A stretch of DNA of 64,000 bases from Aldehydirespirator sp965116865 (GTDB lineage: Bacteria; Actinomycetota; Acidimicrobiia; Acidimicrobiales; Aldehydirespiratoraceae), in NCBI GenBank assembly GCA_965116865.1, contig OZ220727.1:496001-560000 (forward strand), written 5' to 3'. Numbering within the stretch: position 1 is the stretch's first letter; every line of letters begins with the position of its first letter. The notes below the pieces were generated by a model, which was given only the letters and a program-made list of their open reading frames with translations, searched no databases and was not told the DNA's origin. The position numbers were made by a program, and so were the translations under genes. Positions 63,934-64,000 of this stretch are shown here, in pieces.

Positions 63934-64000
63934 ATGGCGAGGGGCGTCCATCCCAAGAAGGAGGTCCGCAAGGCACTCAAGGAGTTGCGGGCGGCGGGCT
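63934..64000 (+). CDS. HicA-like toxin (3' end outside window)
   Basis: ATG 63934 with an AAGGAGCGGG ribosome site starts ARGVHPKKEVRKALKELRAA, identical in type to the disrupted copy at 61459 but without its insertion. Only 22 codons lie in the window. The 90 bases upstream (63840-63933) match the region before the first copy, including TTTCCTG and GCTCCTCACGCAGCGCTG, so promoter and leader were duplicated with the gene. Confidence 0.65.
   Translation, partial: MARGVHPKKEVRKALKELRAAG

Overview
The window is about 68-70% GC, with mycothiol-dependent formaldehyde detoxification, a class I lysyl-tRNA synthetase, DUF3039 and DUF2277 proteins and a DUF222/HNH (13E12-type) gene. This points to an actinomycetote, most likely of the Acidimicrobiia. 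The lineage is an inference from gene content; no rRNA or tRNA gene was seen.

Layout. 1-3.4 kb: methylmalonyl-CoA mutase (5' end outside the window) and its chaperone GTPase MeaB. 3.4-8.6 kb: an accessory block with a broken T5orf172/GIY-YIG-like gene and a tight three-gene operon (SF1 helicase, DarT-like ADP-ribosyltransferase, DraG-like ADP-ribosylglycohydrolase) that looks like an unusual DarTG-type toxin-antitoxin or anti-phage system. 8.7-18.7 kb: Crp/Fnr regulator, ispD-ispF-rlmB, an SDR, a CBS-less IMPDH-like enzyme, a decayed nitronate monooxygenase, a class V aminotransferase and threonine aldolase. 19.3-21.8 kb: a large secreted SLH/Fn3 protein, followed by 1.4 kb of satellite DNA. 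24.0-24.6 kb: engB. 24.9-31.7 kb: a mobile-element cluster (three IS630-type copies, one of them a remnant, a DUF222/HNH gene with internal repeats, and an ISL3-type IS with a frameshifted transposase). 32.0-34.3 kb: an orphan HEPN-like gene and a solo IS3 OrfA. 34.4-43.98 kb: pcm, DUF2277, mycothiol-type alcohol dehydrogenase with its MBL-fold partner, AlkD-like and AlkA-like DNA repair proteins, a peptidoglycan-binding membrane protein, DUF3039, an ABC-F ATPase and surE. 44.9-54.7 kb: a secreted cadherin-like/Fn3 protein, valS, a UvrD helicase, lysS and a zincin-like metallopeptidase. 54.7-59.2 kb: a TPP riboswitch and a complete thiamine ABC transporter. 59.4-64 kb: an MFS transporter, then a decayed stretch with HicA-like toxin copies, a chimeric hydrolase, retropepsin-like genes and a CoA-transferase fragment.

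The most striking feature cuts across all of this. At more than a dozen places, mostly gene starts, gene ends and intergenic DNA but also inside lysS, pcm and the ISL3 element, a unique local sequence of about 36 bp (R) is repeated with an unrelated sequence of about 36 bp (S) between the copies. The pattern is (R-S)n-R, with n from 1 to 7 and a unit of almost exactly 72 bp. R differs at every locus because it is the local target, and S differs at every locus too. This is the footprint expected from insertion of a ~36-bp fragment with a ~36-bp target duplication, as in CRISPR spacer integration but scattered around the chromosome, followed by expansion. All lengths were counted by hand.
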